Shown piece by piece: positions 5,909 to 6,734 of a DNA stretch of 6,734 nucleotides. The stretch is from Robiginitomaculum sp. (GTDB lineage Bacteria > Pseudomonadota > Alphaproteobacteria > Caulobacterales > Maricaulaceae), in contig JALSHM010000016.1 in the NCBI GenBank assembly GCA_026982235.1, positions 1-6,734 of the forward strand, in the 5' to 3' direction. The notes beneath the pieces are model-generated. The model searched no databases. It saw only the letters and a program-made list of their open reading frames with translations, and had not been told where the DNA came from. Each line of letters starts with the position of its first letter. Position 1 is the stretch's first letter. The translations under genes and the position numbers were made by a program.

Positions 5909-5910
5909 AA

Positions 5911-6033
5911 CTTCATCAAGACCAGTGGAGGGATAGGCCCTTTGAAGCTGGAGCAACCGACGAAATGTGAAGACATTTTGGAAAGGTGCTAAGTCCTACG
6001 GTAGGCCATTTCATTGGCCGCTGACAGATGAGG
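5911..6033 (+). promoter_or_regulatory. S-box (SAM-I) riboswitch aptamer
   Basis: The segment carries the conserved S-box core. CTTCATCAAGA is the P1 5' strand and junction. GTGGAGGGATAGGCCCTTTG holds the kink-turn and P2 loop. GCAACC follows at 5953-5958, GGTGCTAAGTCC at 5985-5996, and GACAGATGAGG closes it. P1 forms 7 pairs (5911-5917 with 6027-6033, one G-T). P2 has CCAG (5922-5925) with CTGG (5948-5951). P3 is AAATGT (5963-5968) with ACATTT (5973-5978) around a GAAG loop. P4 has GGCCA (6004-6008) with TGGCC (6015-6019). S-boxes bind S-adenosylmethionine and switch off methionine biosynthesis genes. The next gene is a homoserine O-acyltransferase, which fits exactly. SAM-I is common in Firmicutes and less usual in proteobacteria, where SAM-II is often found. 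Confidence 0.93.
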
Positions 6034-6152
6034 AAAGAGCAAGCCGCGCCCCATAGGGATTAGGCAGATGCTTTTACTTATTCCTGTTACATACCGTTTC
6101 TTAGTTCCGTGCTCTGACCTTCGTTTCTGTGAGATGAATACAGGAGCGCCCT
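6034..6152 (+). promoter_or_regulatory. Expression platform of the S-box: possible start-codon sequestration or weak terminator
   Basis: This 119-nt stretch lies between the aptamer and metX. CCATAGGG (6051-6058) is perfectly complementary to CCCTATGG (6149-6156), which contains the metX start codon. TCCTGT (6082-6087) is complementary to ACAGGA (6140-6145), which contains the ribosome binding site. Both suggest control of translation initiation. An alternative is an imperfect hairpin at 6038-6072 (AGCA-GCC-CCC with GGG-GGC-TGCT) followed by TTT, which could end transcription. It competes with the start-codon pairing for 6056-6058. I cannot tell from sequence which structure the ligand-bound state favours. 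Confidence 0.5.
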
Positions 6153-6734
6153 ATGGCACAAGATGTAGAAATTGGTTTAGGTGATTTTGCCCTTGAGAGT
6201 GGAGGCGTGCTTGAGGGTGATATTGTGCGCGGGCGGCTTTACGGTACACAGAAGACTATGGCTGGTGCGCCTTTGGTCGTGGTGCCGGGCGGTATATCAG
6301 CGTCGCGGTTTGTGGCCGACGGTGTTGACGGCAAGGACGGCTCTGGGGGCTGGTGGTCGGATATGATTTATCCCGGCGGGCCGATTGATTTAAACCATGT
6401 GCAAGTCTTGGGTTTCGACCCGGCGCCAAATAGCAAAAACGCTGAACAGCGCCATAGGATAACCACGCAAGACCAAGCCAAGCGGCTCGCGGCCTTGCTG
6501 GATCATTTAAAGGTCGCGCGCGTCCACAGTATTATCGGCATGAGTTATGGCGGCATGATTGCCTTGGCCTTTGCCCAAGATTACCCGCAGCGGGTAGAGA
6601 ATTTATGTGTGTTTGGGGCGGCTCATCGGCCTTGGCCTATGGGGGTTGCCCTGCGCGGCATTCAGCGCCGTACCATTGATATGGCGGCGAAACTCGGCCA
6701 GCCATTAGAGGGCTTAAAACTGGCGCGGGAACTC
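6153..6734 (+). CDS. metX: MetX-family homoserine O-acyltransferase, N-terminal part (runs off window end)
   Basis: The 194 codons visible here are open to the window edge. The enzyme transfers an acetyl or succinyl group from acyl-CoA to L-homoserine, the first committed step of methionine synthesis. Features in order: PGGISASRF (residues 45-53), the GGWWSDMI..GGPID block with Trp67-Trp68, VLGFDPAPNS, TTQDQAKRLAALLDHL, and the nucleophile elbow GMSYGGM with catalytic Ser131. FGAAHRPWPMGVALRGIQRR then matches the short MetX-type homoserine acyltransferases. The Asp and His of the triad would be beyond the window. CAGGAG at 6141-6146 is a good ribosome binding site for the ATG at 6153. The upstream S-box supports a methionine role. 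Whether the donor is acetyl- or succinyl-CoA cannot be read from this part; acetyltransferase is the usual MetX default. Confidence 0.85.
   Translation, partial: MAQDVEIGLGDFALESGGVLEGDIVRGRLYGTQKTMAGAPLVVVPGGISASRFVADGVDGKDGSGGWWSDMIYPGGPIDLNHVQVLGFDPAPNSKNAEQRHRITTQDQAKRLAALLDHLKVARVHSIIGMSYGGMIALAFAQDYPQRVENLCVFGAAHRPWPMGVALRGIQRRTIDMAAKLGQPLEGLKLAREL

Noticed and set aside
5911..6033. SAM-II or SAM-IV riboswitch
   Set aside because: The order GGAGGGA-GGCCC-TGAA-GCAACC-GGTGCTAA-TCC-AGATGAG is that of SAM-I. The short SAM-II pseudoknot pattern is absent, and a P4 helix before the P1 3' strand fits SAM-I.
6181..6366. 61-codon + strand open frame near the window end
   Set aside because: It is out of frame with the clear metX reading frame starting at 6153 and has no family pattern.

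Overview
The window looks like a chromosomal segment of a Gram-negative proteobacterium of moderate G+C. It is read almost entirely on the + strand. An alphaproteobacterium is my best guess, but this is an inference from gene style and palindromic repeats, not a proof. There are three blocks.

(1) Positions 1-1138 are a damaged defence island edge. The start of an IS3-type transposase gene lies on the minus strand (1-108), followed by the element's end (about 168-180). It abuts the C-terminal third of an MmeI-like (type IIL) restriction-modification protein. The nuclease and methyltransferase parts of that protein are missing here. The fragment is AT-rich in its target-recognition part and switches to higher G+C at about position 720.

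(2) Positions 1139-5861 are a polyhydroxyalkanoate (PHA) storage locus. An imperfect inverted repeat with nested hairpins (1142-1324) separates it from block 1. Next come a stand-alone phasin-like gene with a strong intrinsic terminator, and then four tightly spaced genes: phaC (class II PHA synthase), phaZ (intracellular PHA depolymerase), a PhaF/PhaI-type phasin with a histone-like tail, and phaD (TetR-type regulator). Gene content and order recall the Pseudomonas medium-chain-length cluster, but there is one synthase instead of two. PhaC polymerises (R)-3-hydroxyacyl-CoA, PhaZ mobilises the polymer, phasins coat granules and may tether them to the nucleoid, and PhaD controls expression. PhaC carries Asp and Cys at two positions linked to monomer preference in Pseudomonas synthases.

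(3) Positions 5862-6734 are a methionine biosynthesis unit. A candidate promoter leads into a well-conserved S-box (SAM-I) riboswitch at 5911-6033. Its leader contains an 8-nt segment perfectly complementary to the start-codon region of the next gene, a MetX-family homoserine O-acyltransferase that runs off the window end.

The most noteworthy items are the S-box with possible start-codon sequestration, the specificity residues of PhaC, the basic tail on PhaZ, and the IS-truncated mosaic MmeI-like gene. No CRISPR array, tRNA or rRNA was seen.
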